From the NCBI RefSeq assembly GCF_040361275.1, contig NZ_APNH01000007.1, positions 1 to 61,285 of the forward strand: DNA of 61,285 nt, in the 5' to 3' direction. A program made the position numbers and the translations under genes. How positions within the stretch are numbered: the first letter of the stretch is position 1; each line of letters begins with the position of its first letter. The DNA is from Salinisphaera sp. T31B1 (GTDB lineage Bacteria; Pseudomonadota; Gammaproteobacteria; Nevskiales; Salinisphaeraceae). Under the pieces are notes generated by a model. It searched no databases. It was not told the origin of the DNA and was given only the letters and a program-made list of their open reading frames with translations. Shown here piece after piece: positions 23,102 through 32,600 of this stretch.

Positions 23102-23626
23102 ATGCATACGCTCAGCGGCACGCTGTATCGCCCGTATACCGACCAGGTGATGGCCGATACGGAAATCCGGTTCACCGCCGCGGCCACCGCCGGCGACGTG
23201 GCCGAGGGCATCGGCGCCAGCACGCTCACGGACGAACTGGGCCGCTACGACATCACGCTGCGGCCCGGCGTCTACAACATCGCCATCCGGCTGAACGGCA
23301 GCCGCCACACGCTGGCCCGACACGTCGTCATCGACGAATACACCGCGGCGCCCGATCTGGTCGGTCTGATTACCGAAAGCGCCACGGCCGAACGGGCCGA
23401 GGCCGATGTGCTCGACGCGTTCCGCGCGCTGGTCAAAGCAGCTCAGGAAGCCGCCGACCGGGCGGTGGCCGGCGCGATTCCGGGCGCGCCCGGCCCGCAG
23501 GGCCCGGCCGGTGACCCCGGGCAAATCCGCTTCACGGGCCGCGGCGCGCCCGGGACTATCCAGGGCGCATCGCCGAACGACACCTATCTCGACCTCGACA
23601 GCGGCACGATCTACAAACTCGAATGA
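23102..23626 (+). CDS. Tail fibre protein with Stf-like N-terminus and collagen-like segment
   Basis: The first 120 of 174 residues resemble the N-terminal domain of lambda side tail fibre (beta sandwich with GRYDITLRPGVYNIAI, then an Ala-rich helix AEADVLDAFRALVKAAQEAA). A short Gly-X-Y collagen-like run (GAPGPQGPAGDPG) and a terminal module GAPGTIQGASPNDTYLDLDS follow. The terminal module recurs in the next gene. The protein probably joins a fibre to the tail. It begins the six-gene cassette between L and K. Confidence 0.7.
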   Translation: MHTLSGTLYRPYTDQVMADTEIRFTAAATAGDVAEGIGASTLTDELGRYDITLRPGVYNIAIRLNGSRHTLARHVVIDEYTAAPDLVGLITESATAERAEADVLDAFRALVKAAQEAADRAVAGAIPGAPGPQGPAGDPGQIRFTGRGAPGTIQGASPNDTYLDLDSGTIYKLE

Positions 23627-23636
23627 GGACCACGAC

Positions 23637-24245
23637 ATGGCATGGGCAGTAACAGGCAACATCAAAGGCCCGAAGGGCGACCAGGGCGAGCAGGGGCCGA
23701 AAGGGGCGCCGGGTGAAGACGGCGCCGGCATTCAGATCGCCGGCAGCGTGGCCGATTACGCCAGCCTGCCCACTGGCCTGGGGGCGGAAGACTCCGGCCA
23801 GGGCTATCTGGTGGAATCGGACGGCCTTCTCTACATCTGGACGGGGTCGAACTTCCCGGCCGATGGCAACGGCGTGTCGTTCCGCGGGCCGATGGGCGAG
23901 CAGGGCGAGCAGGGACCGAAGGGAGACAAAGGCGATACCGGCGCAACAGGCCCGAAAGGTGACACTGGCAACGCAGGCGCCGATGGAACGGCGGCGACCA
24001 TCAACGTCGGCAACACCAGCACGCTGGCCGCCGGCTCCAGCGCGACCGTCAGCAATACCGGCAACAGCACCGCGGCCGTGTTCGATTTCGGCATTCCAGC
24101 CGGCCCGCAGGGAACGCCCGGAGCCGATGGCGCGAACGGGGCGAAATGGTTCGATGGATCCGGCGCCCCGGGCACTGTTTCAGGCGCGTCGGCCGGGGAC
24201 TACTACCTCGACACCGACAGCGGCGACGTCTTCAAACTGAGCTGA
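23637..24245 (+). CDS. Collagen-like tail fibre protein
   Basis: The 202-residue protein begins MAWAVTGNIKGPKGDQGEQG and carries three Gly-X-Y stretches (about 10-30, 84-118, 156-170) separated by small beta domains. Collagen-like runs form triple helices in phage fibres. The C-terminal module GAPGTVSGASAGDYYLDTDS is a near copy of the end of the preceding gene, and the start is shared with the next gene. ATG 23637 fits the repeated N-terminal module and follows TGAGGA. Confidence 0.7.
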   Translation: MAWAVTGNIKGPKGDQGEQGPKGAPGEDGAGIQIAGSVADYASLPTGLGAEDSGQGYLVESDGLLYIWTGSNFPADGNGVSFRGPMGEQGEQGPKGDKGDTGATGPKGDTGNAGADGTAATINVGNTSTLAAGSSATVSNTGNSTAAVFDFGIPAGPQGTPGADGANGAKWFDGSGAPGTVSGASAGDYYLDTDSGDVFKLS

Positions 24246-24249
24246 TGCC

Positions 24250-24618
24250 ATGGCGTGGAACCAGGTAGGCAACATCAAGGGGCCGAAAGGCGACAATGGC
24301 GAGGCGCCACCACGCGTTGTCTTCGCCGAGGCCGATACCAGCGCAGGCACCGCCACCCTCAATGCGGCCACGGCCGACACCTGGCGCGTCACCGCCGGCC
24401 AAGACATCACCGTAAGCGTCGTCAACTGGCCAGACCACGGCCAGCTCGAGATCGTCGCCGTGGATTGGGGCGCTTATACCGTCACGTTGCCCAGCGCCTG
24501 GGACTGGGGCGTCGCCGGTGTGCCCGAGTTCCCAGCATCCGGCCGGGCCCGTATCGTGCTGCGCACTGACGACGCCGGTACGACTGTCGACGCCATGCTG
24601 GCGTGGCGGGCCGCGTAA
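24250..24618 (+). CDS. Fibre-module protein sharing the MAW..GNIKGPKGD start
   Basis: A 122-residue protein starting MAWNQVGNIKGPKGDNGEAP, a one-repeat version of the preceding collagen-like gene. The remaining 100 residues look like a single beta domain (VVFAEADTSAGTATLNA, DITVSVVNWPDHGQLEIVAVDWG). It is probably the receptor-facing or trimerising end of a modular fibre. The TAATG overlap with the next gene suggests coupled translation. Confidence 0.6.
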   Translation: MAWNQVGNIKGPKGDNGEAPPRVVFAEADTSAGTATLNAATADTWRVTAGQDITVSVVNWPDHGQLEIVAVDWGAYTVTLPSAWDWGVAGVPEFPASGRARIVLRTDDAGTTVDAMLAWRAA

Positions 24619-25238
24619 TGCAGTACGCGCGTGTGCAGAACGGCGAGATCGTCGACGGCCCGCGCGAGCTGCCGGCCAGCTGGCGCAATATTATCGGTGT
24701 GCCGAACCTGCCGGCTGCCCGACTCGCCGGGCTTGGCTGGCTGCCGGTAGAGCATGAGCCGGTTGGGGCGTATCAGCGGCCGGCGGCGCCGGTAGTCACC
24801 GCGGATCGGGTGCATATCTCGGCCGAGCCTATCCCGCTGTCCGAGCTCGAGCAGCGAAAGCGCTATGAAATCGACGACGCCTGCACCGCCGCGCTGAACG
24901 CCGCCACGGCCGGCACACCGGCTGCAGAAATAGACACATGGTCCACTCAAGTCGCCGAAGCCGCCGCGTGGCGAAGCTGGAAAAGCAAGGGCGGGCTGTC
25001 GATCAACAAGCCGTCCACGCCATTGCTGACGCGGCTCGCCGCCGCTCGCGGCCTGCCTATCGCCGACCTGGTGGCACGTGTCGAAGCGCGCGCCGCCGTA
25101 TTCACGACACAAGCCGGCGACCTGATCGGCCGTCGCCAAGCCAAAGCGGACCAGATCAACGCTGTGCGCGCGTCGCTCGATAGCGGCGCCATCGACCCAT
25201 CCACTGCCCGGGCCCGTTTTGAGGCCATCACTTGGTGA
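24618..25238 (+). CDS. Tail fibre assembly or chaperone-like protein (DUF4376-like)
   Basis: The 206-residue protein has a small N-terminal beta domain (MQYARVQNGEIVDGPRELPA) and a helical C-terminal domain (about 75-206) with LARVEARAAVFTTQAGDLIGRRQAKADQINA. That pattern is typical of DUF4376-like domains in tail-fibre-associated proteins. It starts in a TAATG overlap with the preceding gene and overlaps the spike gene by seven bases. Its role in fibre assembly is inferred. Confidence 0.6.
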   Translation: MQYARVQNGEIVDGPRELPASWRNIIGVPNLPAARLAGLGWLPVEHEPVGAYQRPAAPVVTADRVHISAEPIPLSELEQRKRYEIDDACTAALNAATAGTPAAEIDTWSTQVAEAAAWRSWKSKGGLSINKPSTPLLTRLAAARGLPIADLVARVEARAAVFTTQAGDLIGRRQAKADQINAVRASLDSGAIDPSTARARFEAITW

Positions 25239-27478
25239 TTACCATGCAAAGCATCGATTTTGTTTCGCGCGCATCCGGTTATTGGGTCGTCATCATCGAC
25301 GGCGTCGAGTCCGAACAGACCCACCGCGACCAGCACAAAGCCGCCGCGCGTGTAGCGACGGCTGTGCTGCAGGGGCACGCTGCGCACTACGAGCCCCGGG
25401 GTATCGAGATCCACGGACAACTGTCGGGCGCGCCGGACGAAGGCGAGGGCAGCGAAAGCGAAACCCCATTCCAAGACCCGGCGCCGGATGACGAGACCGA
25501 CAACAGCACCGACAACGACAGCCCGCAAATGCTGCCCGCGAACCTGACCGTGGAGGTCGGTGATCGCGTGTCATTCTCCGGGCCGACAACCGGGCAGTAC
25601 TACAACTGGGCCGGCGATGCGCTCGTATCGGTATATGGCACAAACTTGGGCGTGTTCGATGCCGTCGCGCCGGGGAAGGGCTCGGTCTTTCAGTACAAGC
25701 CGGGCGGCGGGCGTTACGCCGCAGCGATCAAGATCGTGGAGAGTAGCGGCCGCGATCCGCTGCTCCACACCCGATATGGCGTGACGCCGCTCGATGCCGA
25801 GACGCCACCGGCCGATGCGGGGCCAGAAAAGCCCGACACCGCCCCGCCCGCAGTCGGCGACCGCGAACCGCTGACGCGTCGCGTCGTCACGCCCGATTGC
25901 GAGGGCGATCCTGTGCATGTCCACGCGGTCATCAATCAGCCGGATGGCTCGACGCGCGAGTACGAGGCTGACGTGCCGCCGGGCGTTATGCATCGCTTGA
26001 ACAACGGCCGCGACGATCTATCGTGGCTGCTGATTCACCACGGGCCGGAAGGTGCGATCGCGCCCGAAGCCACGATCATGAACACGCCGGCCGATATCGA
26101 CTGCGCAGACCTGACGATCATTGCCCCGGACGGCTCGACGCTGTGCGAAGGCCCGCGCACCATCTACGCCGGCGGCGGCAATCACGTGCTGCGCTACAAG
26201 CCCGTCGAACTCGACCCCGACGCACCGCTGCACCTGCTGCCTGCGCTGGACGTCGACCGGCTCGGGCAGATCACGATCAGCCCGAAAGAGTACGCTTCGC
26301 ACATGGGGCCCAACGGCACGGGCGGATTCAAGCAGGGCATGGGGGATACCGGCCCGCACCCCGGCATCGGCGCGGTTACGCGATTCGATGGTCCCTTGCT
26401 GTGTGATCTACAGGCCGGGCGTGAGCCGACTGCACAGAATATTCAAGTCTGTCTCGATCACGCGAACGCGGCTTGTGTTTATCCGTTTGGCCGTCGTGAC
26501 CCGTACACGCTCAAGCCGCTGTCGATTGTCGAATACCCGGACGCTAGCACCCTGTGGCAGCACATCGGCAAGCCGGGTAACCCGATCAAGACGCTGGGCA
26601 AGTCCAGCAACCCTGTCGATACATCACAGCACGCAGCGCACGGTCCGTTATTTTTCGGCGTCGCGACTACCGTGTTCAAGGACACGATCTATCGCGAACG
26701 GCTCGCTCTGTGGGCGAACGCTCAAGTGCTGGGCCAGAACGAGAATTTCCGCGGCTACGAAAAAGGTTTGACGGTCAACACGCATCAGCAGGCCCGGGCG
26801 CTCGCGTGGTCAACTCGTACTGTGGCGTTTGCTTCGCTCGTATGTCCCGAGTACGCGGATTATTTCCGATCGATGATCGACAATTCGCTAGTCGAGTTTC
26901 GTCGCCGCACGGCCGATCGTGCCGGCCGCATCGCGATCTGGAATCATGATCTCGGCGACAACAAGGGCAATAAATGGTCGTACAGCAATTTCATGGGCTG
27001 GTTCGTTGCCTACACGACGGCGCAACTCGCGGAATGGGGGTTTGAAGGCTGGGCAGACGAAGCCCGCTGGCTCACCGAATGTACCTGTCAGCAGATCAAC
27101 GGCAAATGGTGGCCGGCCGCGACGTACTACCACCCGAAGGTTCTGCGTGATGACGGCAATCTTGTTGCTGACTGGGACGAAGCGCTTCAAGAAACCCGGA
27201 AGGTTGACAAGAGCTTGGACGCCGCTTTCGCCTTTGAGCCCGGCTCTCTGGAATTCATTCGAACGATAGTTGGCGGCTACGACCGTTACATTTCGACTGA
27301 TTACATGGGTTACCCGTGGCAGAGCGACGGTTTCTGCGCGAACATCCGGCTCGCGGTGTGGGCGGCTGACAAATACACGCCGGAAGGCATGGCCAGCCCG
27401 GTCGCGAACTATCTGGCGCATGAGCGCGTCGAGTACGGCAATAGCGCGCAGTTCTGCCTGAGCCTGAAAACGTCATGA
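25232..27478 (+). CDS. Large tail spike or receptor-binding protein
   Basis: A 748-residue protein. The N-terminal region (1-60) is a small domain, then a Glu/Asp-rich linker, then a beta domain (about 100-165). The C-terminal half (about 340-748) is rich in Trp/Tyr/His (LWANAQVLGQNENFRGYEKG, WSYSNFMGWFVAYTTAQL, TYYHPKVLRDDG) and looks like a helical glycan-acting or binding enzyme domain, possibly a depolymerase. I recognise no specific family. GTG 25232 overlaps the upstream gene; ATG 25244 is an alternative start. Confidence 0.6.
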   Translation: MVITMQSIDFVSRASGYWVVIIDGVESEQTHRDQHKAAARVATAVLQGHAAHYEPRGIEIHGQLSGAPDEGEGSESETPFQDPAPDDETDNSTDNDSPQMLPANLTVEVGDRVSFSGPTTGQYYNWAGDALVSVYGTNLGVFDAVAPGKGSVFQYKPGGGRYAAAIKIVESSGRDPLLHTRYGVTPLDAETPPADAGPEKPDTAPPAVGDREPLTRRVVTPDCEGDPVHVHAVINQPDGSTREYEADVPPGVMHRLNNGRDDLSWLLIHHGPEGAIAPEATIMNTPADIDCADLTIIAPDGSTLCEGPRTIYAGGGNHVLRYKPVELDPDAPLHLLPALDVDRLGQITISPKEYASHMGPNGTGGFKQGMGDTGPHPGIGAVTRFDGPLLCDLQAGREPTAQNIQVCLDHANAACVYPFGRRDPYTLKPLSIVEYPDASTLWQHIGKPGNPIKTLGKSSNPVDTSQHAAHGPLFFGVATTVFKDTIYRERLALWANAQVLGQNENFRGYEKGLTVNTHQQARALAWSTRTVAFASLVCPEYADYFRSMIDNSLVEFRRRTADRAGRIAIWNHDLGDNKGNKWSYSNFMGWFVAYTTAQLAEWGFEGWADEARWLTECTCQQINGKWWPAATYYHPKVLRDDGNLVADWDEALQETRKVDKSLDAAFAFEPGSLEFIRTIVGGYDRYISTDYMGYPWQSDGFCANIRLAVWAADKYTPEGMASPVANYLAHERVEYGNSAQFCLSLKTS

Positions 27479-28242
27479 GTGCTCGCCTCGCAGCGCTGTC
27501 TCGGTACACCGTCACGGGCAGCCTCGCCAAAGGCCTGCTGCTGGACCCGGCCGACATGTCGACGATGTGGCAAGATTCAGCGAAGACGGTTCCGGTGACC
27601 GCGCCTGGAGATCCTGTGCGCGTCATCAAGGATCTGTCGGGCAACGGTTATCAGGCTGTGGCGCTTGCCGATAACCGGCGACCCTTGCTGCAGACCGATG
27701 GGTATCGCTACTGGCTGGAGTTCGACGGCGCCGACGATTACATGACGTTCCCGAACGTCGTGGACCGTGACTTCGTTGTGAGCATAGGTTACCGCCAGCG
27801 GCCGGGCGATTCCGGGTTTCGCGGCATCATCTTAAGCGACTATCGCGAGCGCGCGTACCTGCCAAGCGGGTCGGCGCAGGCCTTCTTTTGCGCCGGAGGC
27901 TCGGTTTCGCTCGGCGGGCTGGCGGTCGATACCGATTACACGCTCAGCGGCTACCGGCGAAACTCGAACGGCATCGGCGCGTACAAGAACGGCGCGTTGG
28001 CCGGCACGGCCAATTCCGATAACGGTGTGCACTACGGCGCGGGCGCAATCGCTGCGTACGTGAACAATCAGGCCGGCGACGGCGTCAACCAGATTTCGAA
28101 GATCCGCTTCTACGGCATGGGCGTCATATCGCGATCGGACCAGCTTGATGACGATCGGCTGGCCATGGAAGCGTTTGTCAACGAGCGAATGGCCGAGCGG
28201 CCGCCGCTATCCGCCGGCGCCGCCATGCTCATGGCCCGCTGA
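27475..28242 (+). CDS. LamG/concanavalin-like phage surface protein
   Basis: A 255-residue protein with a jelly-roll-like pattern: LLLDPADMSTMWQDSAKT near 22-40, WLEFDGADDYMTFP near 79-92 and YKNGALAGTA near 168-177, as in LamG or concanavalin-type carbohydrate-binding domains. It follows the spike gene with an ATGA overlap and probably contributes a sugar-binding module to the tail tip. Function inferred from fold pattern and position. Confidence 0.6.
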   Translation: MSARLAALSRYTVTGSLAKGLLLDPADMSTMWQDSAKTVPVTAPGDPVRVIKDLSGNGYQAVALADNRRPLLQTDGYRYWLEFDGADDYMTFPNVVDRDFVVSIGYRQRPGDSGFRGIILSDYRERAYLPSGSAQAFFCAGGSVSLGGLAVDTDYTLSGYRRNSNGIGAYKNGALAGTANSDNGVHYGAGAIAAYVNNQAGDGVNQISKIRFYGMGVISRSDQLDDDRLAMEAFVNERMAERPPLSAGAAMLMAR

Positions 28243-28985
28243 TGTTCGACGAGCACGCCGACGCGATCCGCGCCGCGGCGGTCGCCGCATACCCGAACGA
28301 GGCTGTATTCGTCATCACAGACGAAACCGGCTGTTACGAGGTGCGCAACGTGCACCCATCGCCGCGCGAGTCGTTCGCGATAGGCAAGAAAGACATGGCC
28401 GCCGCCCGGGCCGCAGGGCTGCGGGCGATCGTGCACAGCCACCCGGACTATCCGGCCTGCCCGAGCGAGCAGGACATGCGCGGCCAGCTGTCGACGGCCG
28501 TGCCGTGGGGCATCGTTGCCACCAATGGCGAGGCGGCTACGCCGATCACATGGTGGGGCGCCGGAACCGAGCGTCCCTCGCTGGAAGGCCGGCCGTTCGT
28601 GCACGGGGTGACGGACTGCTATTCGCTGATCCGCGACTACTACGCGGCGGAACGCGACATCGATCTGATGGAGATTCCGCGCGCCTGGCTCTGGTGGCAG
28701 CAGGGCGGCGACCTGTACCGCGAATGGTTCGGCCCCGCTGGGTTCGTGCAGATCGCCCATGCCGAGGCGAAGCCGGGCGACGTCTGGCTGACGCAGATCC
28801 GCTCACCGGTGCCCAATCATGGCGGGATACTGCTCGAACGCGGCGAATGCCTGCATCACCCGATGACGCGGGAGGGCGGTCCGGTTCAGCCGAAAGCCTT
28901 GTCACGGCGCGAGCCGATCAACCGCTGGCTGCCGCATATCGCCCAAGACCGCGGCGGCATGATCCTGAGATACGAAGGGAGCTGA
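28242..28985 (+). CDS. Tail tip assembly protein K (JAMM + NlpC/P60)
   Basis: The 247-residue protein has the two domains of lambda gpK. An N-terminal JAMM/MPN metalloprotease-like domain has Glu20, His65-Ser-His67-Pro and Asp78 (HSHPDYPACPSEQD). A C-terminal NlpC/P60 domain has GVTDCYSLIRDYY (Cys near 126) and NHGGILL (His near 194). gpK acts in tail tip assembly and may cut peptidoglycan. It lies directly before gpI but is separated from gpL by six fibre genes, unlike lambda. Confidence 0.9.
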   Translation: MFDEHADAIRAAAVAAYPNEAVFVITDETGCYEVRNVHPSPRESFAIGKKDMAAARAAGLRAIVHSHPDYPACPSEQDMRGQLSTAVPWGIVATNGEAATPITWWGAGTERPSLEGRPFVHGVTDCYSLIRDYYAAERDIDLMEIPRAWLWWQQGGDLYREWFGPAGFVQIAHAEAKPGDVWLTQIRSPVPNHGGILLERGECLHHPMTREGGPVQPKALSRREPINRWLPHIAQDRGGMILRYEGS

Positions 28986-28986
28986 C

Positions 28987-29583
28987 ATGCTACGCACCAT
29001 CTACCTACACGGCGCCCTGGCCCAGTTCGGCGAGTCGTTCGCTCTGGACGTGCGCGACCCGGCCGAAGCGTGCCGCGCGCTGGCCGCCCAGATCCCCGGC
29101 TTTCGCAAGGCGGTGGAAGACGGCCGCTGGCATGTGTTCCGCGGCCCGCTGCTGGCCCGGAACGACCTCGATGAGGACGGTGTGCACGTCGGCCTCGGGC
29201 GGGCAAAAGAGGTGCACATCATGCCCGTGGCCGAGGGCGCGGGTGATGTGTTCAATATCGTGGCCGGTGTCGCGCTGATAGCCGCGGCGCCTTTTACCGG
29301 TGGCGCCAGCCTTTACGCGGGCGGCGCTCTGGTTCTTACTGGCATCACCGGCATGCTCACGACACAGCCCAAGGTCGACAGCTACAGCGATCGCGAGCGC
29401 CCGGATCAGCGCCCGTCATTCATATTCGACGGGCCGACGAATACCAGCACCCAGGGCCTGCCTGTGCCGCTCGTCTACGGCCGTATGCGCGTCGGCTCGA
29501 TCGTCGTCAGCGCCAGCTTGTCCGCCGAAGACATCCCGCTCGACGGTGACGGCGACGACGGAACGCCGGTCGCCAACCCGTAA
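28987..29583 (+). CDS. Tail assembly protein I
   Basis: The 198-residue protein matches the lambda gpI family. The N-terminal part is ubiquitin-like (LRTIYLHGALAQFGESFALDV). A Gly/Ala-rich hydrophobic middle (VFNIVAGVALIAAAPFTGGASLY, near 80-105) follows, then a C-terminal GLPVPLVYGRMRVGS block. gpI is needed for tip assembly but is not in the finished tail. It follows K by one base and precedes a terminator and J. Confidence 0.88.
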   Translation: MLRTIYLHGALAQFGESFALDVRDPAEACRALAAQIPGFRKAVEDGRWHVFRGPLLARNDLDEDGVHVGLGRAKEVHIMPVAEGAGDVFNIVAGVALIAAAPFTGGASLYAGGALVLTGITGMLTTQPKVDSYSDRERPDQRPSFIFDGPTNTSTQGLPVPLVYGRMRVGSIVVSASLSAEDIPLDGDGDDGTPVANP

Positions 29584-29606
29584 GTCTACCACCTGACCGC
29601 CCACGG

Positions 29607-29629
29607 GCCGCCCGCGAGGCGGCTTTTTT
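29607..29629 (+). terminator. Terminator hairpin before J
   Basis: GCCGCC (29607-29612) pairs with GGCGGC (29618-29623), loop CGCGA, then six T, followed by GTGCCCGACATAAGGA and the J start. It is almost identical to the hairpin at 17602. Confidence 0.72.
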
Positions 29630-29652
29630 GTGCCCGACATAAGGACGTTCGC

Positions 29653-32600
29653 ATGAGCGCAGTGGCCGACGAAATCGACCTGCTGATCGGCGCCAAGGGC
29701 GGCGGCAAATCCGGCGGCGGGGGCGGGCGCGTCGCCCAGGAAGACCCGAACACGCTGCGCTCGAACTCGACCGCGCGCATCGTGGACGTGATCAGCGAAG
29801 GCCCGATCGTCGGCCTCGTCGACGGTTTCCGCTCCGTGTTTCTCGACGACACGCCGGTGCAGAACGAGGATGATTCGTTCAACTTCGCAGGCCTGATCCG
29901 CACGGATCGCTACGGCTACCCGGATCAAGACCCGTTCCCACGCCAGCCCAACGTCGGTAATCCGCAGGATGTGAGCACGCAGGTCCGCGCGGATACGCCG
30001 GCCGTGCGGACGATCAACGACACGGAAGTCGACGCGGTCATCGTCACCATCCAGATCCCGGCGCTGACATATCAAGACCCGAAAACGGGCGACCTGCGCG
30101 GCACGAGCGTCGAGTGGGCCGTAGACGTACGACCGGCCGGCGGCAGCTGGACCGAAAAGCTGCAGGACAAGATCGAGGGCAAGACGACATCTCCGTACCA
30201 GCGCTCCAAGCGTATCCCGCTCGACGGCGACGGCCCGTGGGACGTGCGCGTACGCCGCATCACCGAAGACAGCGACCAGTCCAACGTCCGCAACGACACG
30301 TACTGGGCTTCCTACACCGAGCTCATCGACGCCAAGCTGATCTACCCGGACACCGCCGCGTTCGGCCTTGAAGTGGACGCCCGCCAGTTCGGCGACACGA
30401 TCCCCGCGCGCAAGTACGACGTCTACGGGCTGATCATCTCGGTGCCGTCGAACTACAACCCGGAAACCCGCGAATACAGCGGCCTGTGGGACGGCACATT
30501 CAAACAGGCATGGACGGATAACCCCGCCTGGGTCTACTACGACCTCGCCACGAACACGCGCTATGGCGCCGGCTTGCCGTATGTCGACAAATGGGCGCTG
30601 TACCAGATCGCCCAGTACTGCGACGCCCTGGTCGACGACGGCTACGGCGGCGAAGAGCCAAGGTTCACCTTCAACACGGTGATTGCCGACCAGACGAGCG
30701 TCTACGACGCGCTGTCCCAGCTGGCGAGCGTGTTCCGTGGCATGACGTACTGGGGCACGAACACGGTGATGGCCACGGCCGATATGCCGGGTGATCCGGT
30801 GCAGCTCGTCACCCCGGCGAACGTCATCGAAGGCCCGAACGGCTGCTTCGAATACAGCGGCGCGTCGCGCTCGAGCCAGCACAGCGCCTGGCTCGTCAGC
30901 TTCAACGACCCGGACAGCAACGACCGCCTGACGCCCGAGATCGTCGAAGACGAAGGCCGCATACAGCGCCTCGGCTGGAAGCCCGCGAACCTGAACGCGA
31001 TCGGCTGCAACAGCCGCGGCCAGGCCCGCCGCGTCGGCCTGTGGGCGCGCGAGACCGAACTCAACGAAGGCGAGACGCTCACGTACACCGCGGCGATCGA
31101 CCACGCCAAGGCCCGCCCGGGCGACATCATCGAGCAGCAAGATCCGGATCGCGCCAATGCGCGCCTGAGCGGACGTCTGAAATCCACAGGCACGAGCACG
31201 CTCACGCTGGACAAGGTGCCGGACACGATCGACCAGAACGAGACGTGGTATCTCGACGCCGTGCTGCCCACCGGCGGCATCGAACGCCGCGAAATCACGC
31301 AGTTCGACGGCGACACCGTGCAGCTTGCGCAGCCGTTCTCGAAAGCCCCGGTGCAGGCGGGGCTGTGGGTGCTGTCCAGCGCGCTCATTGCGCCGCGCCT
31401 CTGGCGTGTCGTCGCCAACCGCGAGAGCGGCGCCGTCAACGGCAAGCTGCGCTATCAGATCACCGCCGTTGAGCACGATCCGGCGAAGTACGCCCGCGTG
31501 GAGCAGGGTATCTACCTGCCGGCCCCGCCCGACACGCTCATCCCCACCGGCCCGATCACACCGCCCACGAACCTGACGGCCGAGAGCTACACCTATATCG
31601 CCGGCGGCACGCAGCACCAAGGGCTGACCGTCAGCCTCACGCCGAGTACCGATGCGCGCGTGCAGGCACACGTCATAGAAGCCCGCGGGCCGACGGACAG
31701 CAACTGGCGGACGATCAGCAACGGACCCGGCACATCCGCCGATATCCTAGACGCCGTCGCGGGTGTGTGGATGCTGCGGGGCCGGGCCGTCGACGGCCTC
31801 GGCCGGCTGTCCGCCTGGGTGTACGACAACGTCAACGTCAACGGCCTGCTGCTGCCCGGGCCGCCCACGGCCGTGAACATCATCACCGGCGCGTTCTCGA
31901 TCCAGCTGCTGCCCGCCGGTTTGGCCCCCGGCGCAGTCTGGGAGTTCTGGCGCTCGAACGTCGCCCTCGACGCCGCCGACATCGAAAGCAACGCCGTGCA
32001 GGTGGGCGAGGGCAGCAGCCTGGCCGACGTCAAGCTATCGCACAACACGACGTACTACTACTACATCCGAGCGCGGAACGTATACGGCGTCAGCGCCTGG
32101 TATCCCGTCCAGGCCACCACGGACAACAACCCGGAAGAAGTGATCGCCGCCCTGAACGAACGCATCACGAAATCCGAGCTCTCGCAAGAGCTGCAACAAA
32201 CCATCGCCGGGTTCGACCCGGGCGCGCTCGACGAGCGGTTTAAGGAAATCCGCGATCAGTTCGCCAGCGGGCTGCAGACGCTGGAACTGGGGTTCGACAC
32301 GAACGAGCCGGGCGATGCCGTGTTGCCCGTCGGCTGGCGTGGCGGCAATGAGCTAACAGGGTATCTAGCCCCGATCGGTACAGGTGATGCGGCCTATGGC
32401 GCGCTCGATGTCGATGCCGGGAACTGGTATCTGGCGAAGTGCTGGCGGCTGATCCGCCCGGTTCAGAACGTCACTGGCTCCGTGCGCGCCACGGTCGACA
32501 CCGGCCAGGCGCAGATGATGGCCCGCTTCTACACCGCCGAGGCCCTGTTCATCGGCGACGCTCGCAGCGACCCGCTCACGGCCAGCGGCACGATCGACTA

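Noticed and set aside
29416-31671. 751-codon minus-strand frame opposite gene J
   Set aside because: Antisense to a clear J protein; composition typical of a shadow frame.
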